Position numbers and translations under genes: made by a program. The notes under the pieces were generated by a model. It saw only the letters and a program-made list of their open reading frames with translations. It made no database searches and was not told where the DNA came from. Below, one piece after another: positions 46,438 through 57,369 of a DNA stretch of 64,000 bases. The stretch covers positions 1,127,543 to 1,191,542 of the forward strand of contig NC_037269.1 of the NCBI RefSeq assembly GCF_000002425.4, read 5' to 3'. Positions within the stretch are counted from its first letter, which is position 1. Every line of letters begins with the position of its first letter. Source of the stretch: Physcomitrium patens. Its lineage: Eukaryota > Streptophyta > Bryopsida > Funariales > Funariaceae.

Positions 46438-46833
46438 CCGGACGAGACATTACGATTGTCACAACCTTCAAGATGACGCAATCAAGATGAAGATCTTCAA
46501 GAACGACATGTTCTTTCTCAAATAAATGGTGAGATACAATGCGTTTGGTATCACGATTTGGAAAGGGACTCCCGATGTTTGGTGATTTTGCTAGAGGTAG
46601 GAACAACTCTTGATGGTGTTCCAAATATTCTATTTGAAGGAAGTTACGAAGGCCTCAACAATGATCAAATAACTAGGTGGTCTTCCCGCCCTAGTATGGG
46701 ACACTACCGATGGTTGAGAGGCCCTATCAATCATCTTTGAAGAGAACAGAGATCAGAGTATGTGGCAAATACAATTCGTCGCATCATAGATTTCCTCAAC
46801 ATATGATGACCGCTCGTCGTGGAACTCGTCTCT

Positions 46834-46843
46834 AGAAGGGGGG
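46834..46843 (+). other. N5 polypurine tract
   Basis: AGAAGGGGGG followed by CTAA and then the 3' LTR start. Confidence 0.8.
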
Positions 46844-46847
46844 CTAA

Positions 46848-47408
46848 TGTCACGGCCATAATCATGTAAGCTAATATTTACATATAGAAATAGATAGAAG
46901 TAAGTAAAAGTAGATAAAAGTAAGTTAATTCTATAATATTTAATATAGAAGCTTCATAGAAACTTCCTAGACGCTGCTTTGACTTCATAAGTGTCTTTAA
47001 TTGACTTTTTGGATTAGAAACGTGGTCAATAAGTTGGCCATGTACCACACATGTTGTTAGCTTGAAGATCAAGCTAACTATGTGGCCCACACGTAGAAAA
47101 ACTTGCCTTGTAAGTCAATGCATGTGCCTTACAAAGTCAACACCTATTGGAGGTCCTATAGAACGTCGCCACGTAGCTCTTAGTTAGATAGTATATATAG
47201 AGACAAGAGTGAAGGCTTCTTCACTCTTGTAAATTCTTTTCTTGCTTCTAGTCTAGTTTCAAGGGTCTCTAGTTTTCTTGTCTTTTGGCAATACCCATTC
47301 CAGTTTCTCTTTCAATATATATACTTGTTTATATATATTTTGTTACCTCTCTTTGAGTGAATGCTCACTTGTTTGAATTATTTTTTCATCGAGTTCTTCT
47401 CCTTGACA
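46848..47408 (+). repeat. N5 3' LTR
   Basis: 561 bp, ending CCTTGACA and followed by ACCGT. The palindrome near 47210-47240 has one mismatch here. Confidence 0.93.
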
Positions 47409-48179
47409 ACCGTAAGATTAACACAAATTTTTGCATGCACTTAGTATACTCAACCATCTAAACACCTCTAAAATTTCAACCACAGATGTCTCTCTAATTT
47501 CACAAAACAGTCAAGAGTACTAGCCTTTATTTTATTGCAAAAATCCAATTCACCAATACAAACACTAACTTTGAGCAACGATTGCAAAGTCCTCCCAAAT
47601 CCTATGAAACCCAATTCTACACCTTTCGAAGGAGCTTGAAGCTAGCTCTTCGATCCCAAAATCTCGATCTCCGAATGCCCTCTTTTTTTTCCTCTCCTTT
47701 CCTTTAATTTCATGAGGTCGCCTATTCTTCGGCCTTAGATTTGGAGTAGGAACAATAGATCTGCATCCATTGAATTTCCACATCTGAAAGGATCTTTCCA
47801 TGGAAAGGACGTTTCGCCAAAACAACATAGAAAATAGAACAGCTTGAAATGGAATTGAAGCCTCCGTATGCGGAACCTCATTGGATTGCCCAACCGAGTC
47901 AGGTCTCATACTGGGTAAGAGGCCCGTAAGAGGACCTAGATTGGATGTCCCTATAATTGGATCAAATTGGTCCTTCACATCCGACTCACTCGAATATTGA
48001 ATTGGTCCTATCTTCTTTTACCGACTCTTGATAAGAATGGCTCGGACTCATTCCATCCAATTTATTGGAGAATCTTAAGGACCTTGATTTATCTCCTTAA
48101 TTTTTCCCTGACTTTGGATTTACTGATCTCGATTATTGAAATTGAATGGAGCATTACATTGTTGATAAGTATGTCCCGA

Positions 48180-48437
48180 CTACTTGCTACTCCCACATAC
48201 TGGTGCGTAATTATCACTAGATCTGGGATTAAGACATTCACTAGTATAATGACCAATCTGTTTGCAACGAAAACAACGAAGTGATCTTCTTGCACCCTCA
48301 TCAAGCATATTGGGTGTTTCTATCGATATATACCTACCAGGCTTATTCCATGTAGGATTAAAAAATGATCTTGATTGTCCCATTGGTATGGAAGGTACTT
48401 GATTCGATGATGCTGGTGGAGCATACCCTGTTGTCAT
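48180..48437 (-). CDS. Zinc-knuckle ORF inside the N4 solo LTR
   Basis: An 85-codon open frame starting at ATG 48437 encodes a Ser/Pro-rich start and CFRCKQIGHYTSEC (C-x2-C-x4-H-x4-C) near residue 55. LTR sequence matching N6 flanks it on both sides; the N6 LTRs lack it. It has no internal stop although its surroundings are decayed. It resembles the nucleic-acid-binding end of a retrotransposon gag. It may be a captured fragment or an ancestral LTR segment lost from N6. Whether it is expressed is unknown. Confidence 0.5.
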   Translation of the reverse strand: MTTGYAPPASSNQVPSIPMGQSRSFFNPTWNKPGRYISIETPNMLDEGARRSLRCFRCKQIGHYTSECLNPRSSDNYAPVCGSSK

Positions 48438-48593
48438 GTTCGGTGGTACAGCTTGTAATAGGGTGACATTAACTAGCTCCTAAATATTGGCACTAGAATT
48501 GGCCATTGCTTCTAACATCCAAGATGACTAAATATTAATAAATCTTTTCCATTTATATTTTCACCATATAGTTGTATTATAAGACGACACCGA

Positions 48594-51500
48594 TAGGTGT
48601 AAACGGTATACATCTGGATTGATTTGTGTAGAAATAAAAAATGGTCCAAGCCTTTGATAGTCTAACTTGTCTCAAGGACAAGTTATCTTGATATTGCGAC
48701 AAAGTAACCATATCTTATGACCCATGTGGAATGGTGGTTGTTCCTTTCGATAGACATCTGTATTGACCTTTTATTGTTCTTGAGCTTTTGTTAATTGCGC
48801 CTTCATCGTTGCATGTAGCTTTGACAAATGAATTGCGAAATCTTTTGCAGCATGATTATCAACTTTTGAAAAGTCAAAAGTATCAAGTCATGGATGATAA
48901 CCATAATCGGTAAAGAAAGGTGTTTGTTTTGTAGAAAAATGTACTGTGTTATGGTAAGCAAACTCTGCCAATGTCAAAAGAGTTGTCCAATCATCTTGTT
49001 GGTAGTTAATGGTACATCTTAAATACTGCTCCAAAACTTGATTAATACGCTCCGTTTGGCCATCAGTTTTACGATAGAATGTCAAAGATAGTTTTATATC
49101 TATTTTTAGAATCTTAAAAAGAGTCCGCCAAAATCTTGATATTAATTGAGTTCTCCTATCTGATATAATATCCTTGAGTAATCCATGATAGCAATAGATA
49201 TTGTCAAGAAAGAGCTTAGCTATTTCTTCACCTGTGATAGATTCTGAACATGATACAAAATATGCCATCTTGGTAAAATAAACTATTATAACAAATATAG
49301 AGTCATAAAAACCTGAGATTGGAAGATCCGTGATAAAATCCATAGAAATAGAAGACCATGGTTGTTCTAAAATGGGTAATGGTTGAAGAAGTCCGTAAGG
49401 TAGATGACGAGGAATTTTTGATCTTGAGCAAATATCACAAGATTGTACAAAATCTTTGACTGCTTTCTACATTTGTGGCCACCAAAAGTCCCTGGATATT
49501 AATTCCAAAGTTTTATTGCACCCAAAATGTCGTACTGTTGAAAAGTCATGACGAGCTTGAAGAACACATCATTGAGCTTCACCTTCTAGAACATATAGGC
49601 GTCTCTCAAAATATAGTAGATTTTTCTTGAATTGAAACTTGGAAGTATCATGAGACTTTGAAAGATTTCCCTTAATAACACGAATAAGAAGATCAGAAGA
49701 CAAACTTGACTGAACTTGCTTCATGAAAGTTGAATCAATAGTTAGTGTGGATTTCATTGCTCGAAGATGAAGATGCTCTGGCTTCAAGAGAATTATTTGT
49801 TGTTGATCAAAAGTAGCATCTCCTTCCTTTGGTACAAGGTAAGATCTTTTAGAGAGTTCATCTGACAAACCTTGTTATTTTCCTAGTCAATAAGTGATCT
49901 TGAATTCAAATCTTGACAAAGACATACTTCAATGGACTTAGCAACAATTCAAAACATGTGCTGACATAAAATATTCAAGGTTCTTGTGATCCATATATAA
50001 TGTGATTGGACTAGAAGCACCTTCTAAATAATGGTACCATTCTTGAAACGAATCCATGATTGCAAGAAGTTCTTTGTCGTAGATCTTGTAGTTAATCTCA
50101 GCTCCTGAAAATTTTTTGGAATGAAAAGCTATTGAATGAAGTTTATTATCTATTCCCATTTCTAACAATATGGCATCCAAAGCAAAGTCTTATGCATCTA
50201 TTTCCATAAAAAATGGCTTAAAAAAATTGATGCGATACAAGATTGGTCCAGAAAGAAAGGTTGTCTTCAAAGCTTCAAATGTTACTTCTGCTTCTTGATT
50301 CCATTGAAGTTTGTCTTTGTAAGTCAAACGTGTAAGTGGAGCTACAACTTGAGAGAAGTCTTTGATGAAGATCCGATAGTAGTTGGCAAATCCCAAAATA
50401 CATTGGACATCTCTTACCGTTTTTGAGATCTTCCAATCCATAATAGTTTGAACTTTCTTAGGATCTATCATAAGTCCATCATTTGAAATGATGTTTCTAA
50501 GAAGTTGACTTGAGTAGTGTGAAATACACACTTTTCTATTTTGGCATAGAGTCCTACATCTTTTAGTTTTTGTAATACTTGGCGAATATAAAGTTCATAT
50601 TTTTCTAAGTTCTTAGAATAGATTATGATGTCGTTTAGATAACAGACAAGAAAATCATCTAAAAACTCCTGAAAGACATCATTCATTAGATGTTGGAATA
50701 TTGCTGGTCCATTTATAAGTCCAAAAGGCATGATGTTGTATTCAAACGGTCCATACCTTGTTCAAAATGCAGTCTTCCATTCATCTGCTTGTTTGATTCA
50801 TACCAAATTGTATGCTCTCCATAGATCTATTTTTGTATAGATCTTAGCTTGATTAAATTGATCAAGAAGTCCAGATATCAAAGGTAGGGAGGTACCTATT
50901 TTTTATAGTGATTTTGTTGAGTCCTTGATAATCAGCACACATCTGCAATGATCCATCTTTTTTCTTCACAAATAAAATTGGAGCTCCTGCTGGAGATTTA
51001 TAATGGCATATGAAGTTTTTGGCCAAATTCTCTTCAATATACTCTTTGAATTCAGCCAACTTATTTTGAGATAAATTATAGATTGGTTCAAATAGCGGTT
51101 GTGCTCCTTCTTGAAGGTCAATTGAGCAGTCATAGGAGTGGTGTTCTGAAAGAGTATTCACATTCTTTTTCTCAAATAAATCTTAAAAATCTTCATATTA
51201 GCTTGGAATGCCACTTGAAGTCTTTCTACCAGTAGAAACAGGTGTGGCATAAATGACACAAGGTGATCTTTCTTTTGCAGCATGTAAGAAAGTACTTACA
51301 CCTACAAATATAGGTTTAATTATACTAGACTTATGACTTTATACTTGATTAACTATACTCTTAGTTATACTTTCAAAAAAGTCAAGACTACAAGAAGTCT
51401 AATCTATTTTAGGGTTATATTTTACTAGCCATGATAAACCTAAAATGACTAGATTTGAAGGAGATCTAATGATATTAAATATTACAAAACTACTATGACC

Positions 51501-51830
51501 ATTAGTTGTTATTTCTATAAGAAGAATTTCATGAATAACATCTTCTGAAGACAATGGACAACCATCTATGACTTCTACATGAACAGGTTTAGTTTTCTTT
51601 ACTAAAATATGCTATGTCTTTTGGCAAAATTTTCATCTAAGAAACATATTGAGACTCTTGAATCTAGCAAAGTAGAGGCTTTGAGATGTTTAGGTCTTAG
51701 AATAATATTTATTGTAAAACATGGAGAGGGTTCTGAAGAGAGGATAGGACCTTCATTAGGCGTTGTACAAGGTTCCAGCCGCACAGTCCCTATTGTAGCT
51801 GGACAAATTTGTTTTCCGACATGCTATCTC
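48594..51830 (-). pseudogene. N3 pol: protease, RT, RNase H, integrase (main part)
   Basis: Minus-strand text with protease (about 51560-51780), RT (about 50200-51161, CYLNDIIIYS in the catalytic loop, so an Asp of YxDD is replaced by Asn), RNase H (about 49870-50190) and integrase (MDFITDL core at 49343 and downward). Stops and frameshifts are common. The WWPQMWK tryptophan codon is TAG (about 49470). The frame breaks at 48593 and continues at 31673. Confidence 0.8.
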
Positions 51831-52792
51831 CTTTGATCGCCGTACTCCTCATTTTATTGTTGCGTCACTTCTTTAGGTAATGTTGAGCAGTGTACTTAGG
51901 TTCTCCACAATATAAGCACAATCCTTCCTGACGATGACGAGTCTTTTCTTGCTCAATAAGAAATTTAAAACGTATTTTATCAATTTGCATATCCTCTATT
52001 TCTGAATGTATGTGTTGAAGAGGTATTAGTGTTGCCATTAAATTATACTAATGTTGAGGTCTACTTGTACGGTTCTCCAATCGAAATTTAAAAAGGCGAT
52101 TGTTTCACTTCACAGCAAAGTCGATTACTTGATTCAATGTTTGAGGATCAAGTAAGTTGAGCATTAATTTTTTTACCTCATATTGTAATCCGTAGAGAAA
52201 TTAACTAATAAGTGCAGCATCATCCCACTTGATATCAATTGCAAGTTGTCAAAATTCTGAAGCATACAGCGTTACTGATTGATTACCTTATCGTAAAATA
52301 CGGATCTTATTGGTTGCAACACAAATTGCATCATGTTCTCCATACATGGATCAAAATTCCGTCAAAAAAGCTTCTAGATTATCCAATATTGAATCTCGTC
52401 GTTCAAGAAAAGATGAAAACTATGATAATGTTGAACCCAAAAGAAGCGTACTAATGAATCTAACTTGTGATCCTGGAGTTGGATAGCTTTGGGGTTGAAG
52501 TTCAATCATAAATTATACTTCATTGATAAATCCTCTAAACTTTGATCTGGTGCCATCAAACTTCTCGGATAGGACAATTCTTGATTCTCAAACATTCGAA
52601 GGGCGTTCCACCATAGGAGAAGGTACATGATTTGGTGCAGATATTGAAGCAGCTCCAATCATTTCTATATCTTCACTTCGTGCCAATCTTGTTGCTCCTT
52701 GTAGTGGTAAATTGAATTGATGCATCGCAATCATTAACTCCCTCAATTGCTCTTGTATTTGTGCCATTGCACTCTTTATTTCAACAAGTTCT
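51831..52792 (-). pseudogene. N3 gag
   Basis: Homologous along its length to the N5 gag; the start ATG has decayed to ATA near 52792. The codon corresponding to the N5 stop at 33685 is also TGA (plus-strand 52249-52251), followed by CAA CTT as in N5. A zinc-knuckle segment lies near 51900. Confidence 0.7.
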
Positions 52793-53008
52793 ACTATAAT
52801 AACACTTAAAAAAGAGAAGATGTCTAATATCGCTCAAGACAAATAGAAGAGAGGACTTGAGAACAAAGAAAATACTAAAGACAATATCAGTTTAGAAGAA
52901 GGTAATCCGCAACTTCTAATATGCTTATGTCTTATAAAAAAAATGGATAATCCACTCTTAATGAAGATTAGACAAAGCTCTAATTTTGTAAGTGTAGTCT
53001 TTTTAATC
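52793..53008 (-). other. N3 leader
   Basis: Untranslated leader between LTR and gag with two GGATTACC-like motifs (about 52898 and 52947) and AAAGCTCTAATTTTG near 52973, corresponding to the primer-binding-like motif of the family. Confidence 0.5.
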
Positions 53009-53567
53009 TGTTAAGGACAAGAACATGATAAAGACAAATAAACAAGTGAGACTTCTCTCAAAGAAAGATGACAAAATAGAAATAACTTGATATGTATATT
53101 AAAAAAGAAATTGAAATGGCTATTGCCAAAAGCCAAGAAAACTAGAGACCTTTGAAACTAGATTGGAAGTAAGAAAGGAGTTGACAAGAGTGAAGAAGGC
53201 TTCAGTCTTGTCTCTATATATATTATCTAACTAGGAGCTACATGACAACATTCTATAGGACCTCCAATATGTGTTGACTTTGTAGTACACATGTCTTGAC
53301 TTACAAGGCAAGTTTTTCTACGTGTGGGCCATACAGTTAGCTTAGTCTTCAAGCTAACAACATGTATGGCACATGGCCAACTTGTTGATCACATTTTTAA
53401 TCCCAAAAAGTCAATTAAAGATACCTATAAAGTCAAAGCAGCATCTATAAAACTTCTAGAAAACTTCCATATCAAATACTATAGAATTAACTTACTTTTA
53501 CCTATTTTTACTTATTTCTACCTATTTATATATATAATTATTGGCTTAACTGTGTATGTCCGTGACA
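53009..53567 (-). repeat. N3 5' LTR
   Basis: 559 bp, TGTTAAGG to CCGTGACA on the plus strand, matching 30264-30819. Followed by the AAGCT duplication (53568-53572). Confidence 0.88.
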
Positions 53568-54005
53568 AAGCTTCATAGATGTTACTTTGCCTTTATACAT
53601 GTCTATAGGTAATTGATAGGTTGAAAACTTGGCCAACAAGGAGGCTACGTATCAACATGTTGACCACTTGTAATATAAGTTGGATATATGGTGCATACTT
53701 AGGAAACTTGTCTTGCAAATTAGACATGTATTCTACAAGTTGGATGCATTTTAGAGGTCTTATAGCATGTCGCTATATATTTCTTAGTTAAGTAGTATAT
53801 ATAGAAGTAATAGTGAGGCCTTCTTCACTCTTGTCAATTCTTTTCTTGCTTTTAGTCTCATTTCATGAGTCTTATGTTTTCTAGCCTTTGTGAATAGTCA
53901 TTCCAATTCTTCCTTGAATATACATACTTTCTTCTATTTTGTCCCTTTCCTTTTGATACAGATTCTACAAGTTTATGTATCCTCTTTCAGATTGTGTCCT
54001 TAACT
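53568..54005 (+). repeat. N2 3' LTR, right fragment
   Basis: Resumes the N2 LTR text at AAGCTTCATAGATG exactly where the left fragment stopped. It contains TATATATAG near 53796. The end is placed by comparison with the 5' LTR and may be off by several bases. Confidence 0.8.
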
Positions 54006-55607
54006 CATACAAGGTTTTTGATATCTCATTCATGATAAGTGCCATATTTTTTGTTGTTATATAGGCAAATATTGCAACTGCCATTTTTCTTGATATACCA
54101 AATATATAATTATTTGAAATTGAAAGATTTGCTCCAATTCTAGAATTTATATAAGATATAGTGATTTAGCCTAATGATGTTACATTGTTGAATCTTTTTC
54201 TTGAGTTTGGCAATTTTAGCTTCTAATATTTTTTCTTATTCAAAGTAGGCTATTTGTTTGGATGAAAAATGAAGTAATTATCCTCAATGTAGTTGAATTT
54301 ACCATAATAAATATACTTTAATTATTTATTTTTGGATTTTTCTTCTTCTTTAGCCATTTTTTTTATATAGGCTTTTTTATATATTAGTTTTTTTTTCTTC
54401 TTGAAATATTTGAGATTATATTTAGTGTGGCCAAATTTATCATTTTTTTAATAATACATAGTCTTTTTAAGTTGAATTTCTATCAAGTTGCTTTTGGCAA
54501 TTGCAACCTTCTTAGGCCTAATCACATTTGTCATTTAAGCAACCATATGAGTAGCATTATGTTGAAAAAGGTCCTATCACACTTTTCAACTTTAATAAAT
54601 GCTTGTACCAGAATTATCTTTTTATTATAATTAAGAATAATTCTTGGTGTTGTTAAGTTCAATAATTTCTTATAAATCTTAGATAAAAAAATCTTGACAA
54701 GTTGGATCTTTGTAAATATATTTTTTGATTCTATTGTAAACCAGGCCAAATAAGTATATATTATATGTAAAATATCTTTTTCTTTTTACGTTGGAAGTCT
54801 TTAATAAGTTATATTGGATCATGCCTAAAACCTTCATATATATTTTCTAAGTGTTTAATGAATATTTAAAGTGGCTCAAATGATATTGGATCTCTTCTTA
54901 GAAATAAAGTTACCTTTATACTTTGAATCATTTGTGATAAAGTGGATAGAATACTATTTAAGTCCATTACTACTCCTTTTCTTTTGGCTTCTTTTAAAAA
55001 TGTTACAACTTTTGCTTTTAGTGACTCTTCTTTATTTATCATTGACATTAAGTTAGAAATCACACCTTCTTTAAGAACTCAAATGAGATCTATTTTTATA
55101 TTTTAATATAATTCTATCTCTTATAATTTAAGTAAAAGTTCATCATTCCATCTTCTATTGATTTGAAGCATGTCATGCTTCAAATATTAAAGTAGTAGTT
55201 CAAAGGCACACTATTTATTGAAAATAGGAGACTTTTGGTATTTTTTATTTATCTATTTTTAAAATATAAGCTTTTTAATCTTACAAGAAAATTCTTCCAA
55301 CTTGTTTTAAGAATCAATCCTTCACCATGCAGTGTGGATTGTCATTTATCTTATAAAATGTGTCTACATCTAAGTTTCAAAGTCTTCTAGTAATTTCCAA
55401 TATTAAAATGTGCTAAAAAGCCTCGATAGTATCCATTGCTAGCTCAAAGTTTGAATATGGTGACTATCTAGGTAGTGAAATGAAAGACTTTGGTAATATC
55501 AATTCTTATTATTCAATGCAAAAATGACTACTTGAATATCTGCAATACAAAATGGGGCAATACTTAAAACCCTTTCAAAATGATATTTGCAACTAAAGAG
55601 AGATACC

Positions 55608-55638
<31 letters not shown>

Positions 55639-56851
55639 AAACATCCATATTAAATCTTTATCCTCAACTATAAAAAAACAAAAATCACAAGTAAACTAAG
55701 CAACTGACATCCATCAAAGGTTGATACTTACAAAGTACAATACTTATGGCAATAAAATAAAATTATAATTACAATCCAAAATGAAATGTAGAAAAGAAAA
55801 GAAAAGAAAAACTCACTTTAAAAAAATAAATGGTATTAAATTAATATCACTTAAATGCTTTAGATAATCTCAAATTCAAAAACTAAGAATCCTTTTGGCA
55901 TCTTTGAATATCTTCTACATAAGAATGTTGCAAAAATAGTGAAGTTTAGACTCCATATGTTCTTGGAGTGAACTTCCAAATTTGACACTCAAGAATTTTG
56001 GACATCTTGTTATTATTGTTGTTATTGTTGTTTTATTTTTTGTTTTTTTATTTTTGTTTTACTTTTAAAAAATTTAAGCTCTATAATCATGCATTGACTC
56101 TTTTTATCATATGACTCTTATGATTGCTTCTGGCTCTTGTGATTGTGTTGTACTTTGATTGTGGATCTTATCATCATGCACAAGCTTTTATAGCCATATA
56201 TCACTGTTGTTTGTCATCTTTTATTGTTGAATGTTACCAATTCTTGCTAATTTATTTTTTGATTCAATAAATTTGTCAAGTTAGGCCATACTTGAGTAAC
56301 TTATTAAGCAATTGCTATTCTTTAATACAAAATGTAAGTAGATTCTAGACATAAAGATATTATAAGGCTACAAAAATAACCTCGTACTTGATAGAAGCTA
56401 TGAATATGTTGACTTTTATTGTACTAAAGATTTTTCCAAATTCAATAGAAGTAATCTAGTTCTTATTCTTCAAAAAAGATTCATTGTTAAAAATAAGAAT
56501 ACTTATTGTATAAGATAATCCAAGATAATGGATAAATCTGAAGATACCACCAATGTCTTTGCTTCCAAGCTTCTAATGCTGCAACTTTGGCACCTCAACT
56601 ACAATCATATGTCGCACCTTGCCTCACATCATAACCTTATACCTTAATACTATAATTATTATAATTATGTTGTCATCCAAAATTAGCATTGCAATATTAT
56701 AGCAGCACAATTTCATATCCAAAAACAATATTAGAATAACACAATAATTTCAAAAAAATTATTCTAAAAAATTATAAAATAATTAATTTATTTTAAAAAT
56801 CTATTCTATTTTAATTTGATATACTATAAGTTGAAGAAGAAATGACATCCT
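54006..56851 (-). pseudogene. N1 internal sequence, right part (very decayed)
   Basis: No usable ORF. Around 54395-54440 the minus strand reads KFGHTKYNLKYF, resembling a gag zinc knuckle (FGHTKYNC) with cysteines lost through TGT-to-TAT-type changes. This suggests gag toward the right LTR and a minus orientation, perhaps Ty1/copia-like. An A run of about 27 lies at 55610-55636. Confidence 0.4.
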
Positions 56852-57200
56852 TGTCAACTAAAAGATGATAAATTTATACACAAATAAGTCAAGTTATTTT
56901 TTATACAAGAAAGGGAGAATCCACAAATATAAGTATAAGTGAAAAAATCCTAAAGCTTTATTAAATAGCTAAATTACCATAGTCAAGCAAACTCTTATAA
57001 TACAAGTTTTTTCTCTCAAAATCAATCATTAGTCTTAATTTGACAAGAATGTTAAATTAAAGAGGCTTCATTACATAAGTCTTCAAACTCTAGTTGACAC
57101 TAACAAAGTCAACTAATATAAAAGCTAAATAGATAAAAACCACTAAATCAAATTAATTAATACAAATCCAACAAGGTTTGGCACCCAATGCCACATTACA
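56852..57200. repeat. N1 right LTR (about 349 bp)
   Basis: Direct repeat of 22135-22483; begins TGTCAACTA and ends CACATTACA. Together the pair brackets the whole nest. Confidence 0.65.
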
Positions 57201-57329
57201 TGAAATATCTTATATTAACTTTATTTCAAAAAATAGATATATATTTTTACTAAAAAAATGATCTTACTTTGCTCTATTTTGATTAATTTAAATATAGAAT
57301 ATCTATAATTTATTAATCTTTAGGAATTT

Positions 57330-57369
<40 letters not shown>

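Larger units (their letters stand above)
37730..46740 (+). pseudogene. N5 ORF3, split by N6
   Basis: The frame starts ATGGAGAACC at 37730, 94 bases after pol, is cut at 37787 by N6, and resumes at 46442 in the correct phase to TGA 46738-46740. The total is 119 codons with one internal TGA. The last third reads GHYRWLRGPINHL. The uninterrupted N3 copy (30917-31282) confirms the reading across the cut. No family recognised. Confidence 0.65.
32366..47408 (+). mobile_element. N5, gypsy chromovirus interrupted by N6
   Basis: It has LTRs of 560 and 561 bp, an ACCGT duplication, leader, gag, pol with chromodomain, ORF3, a polypurine tract and the 3' LTR, all on the plus strand. The N6 element sits inside ORF3 at 37788-46437; without it N5 is about 6.4 kb. 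I count about 20 LTR differences (about 96% identity). It is close in sequence to N2 and N3 and more distant from El-1. Confidence 0.93.
31674..48589 (-). mobile_element. N4, solo LTR of the N6 family, split by N5
   Basis: The two pieces (31674-32365 and 47414-48589) join into one LTR-like sequence of about 1.87 kb that aligns on the minus strand with the 1.33-kb LTR of N6. They match from the TGTCG...TATAGTGAAAAT start (48589 downward) through the GACTGTTTTGT segment (about 47500) to the ATACAACA end at 31674. No internal region is attached on either side; N3 integrase flanks it directly. A segment of roughly 270 bases at about 48178-48445, absent from the N6 LTRs, encodes a zinc knuckle. 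Target bases are decayed (TTGG / CCGA). Confidence 0.75.
30264..53567 (-). mobile_element. N3, gypsy chromovirus interrupted by N4-N6
   Basis: LTRs at 30264-30819 (3') and 53009-53567 (5') flank minus-strand gag and pol, with a perfect AAGCT target duplication at 30259-30263 and 53568-53572. The integrase frame is cut at 48593/48594 and continues at 31673, so the DNA between is a later insertion. Gag and pol carry many stops, making it older than N5. Confidence 0.88.
22985..54005 (+). mobile_element. N2, decayed gypsy element enclosing four further LTR-element layers
   Basis: The 5' LTR (22985-23527), gag, pol and 3' region read on the plus strand to 30152, and the 3' LTR begins at 30153. 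That LTR is cut at 30263 and its text resumes exactly at 53568, so everything between is a later insertion (N3 and its contents). Pol has many stops, deletions, a 1.3-kb insertion and an expanded A run. Net length without insertions is about 6.4 kb. Confidence 0.85.
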
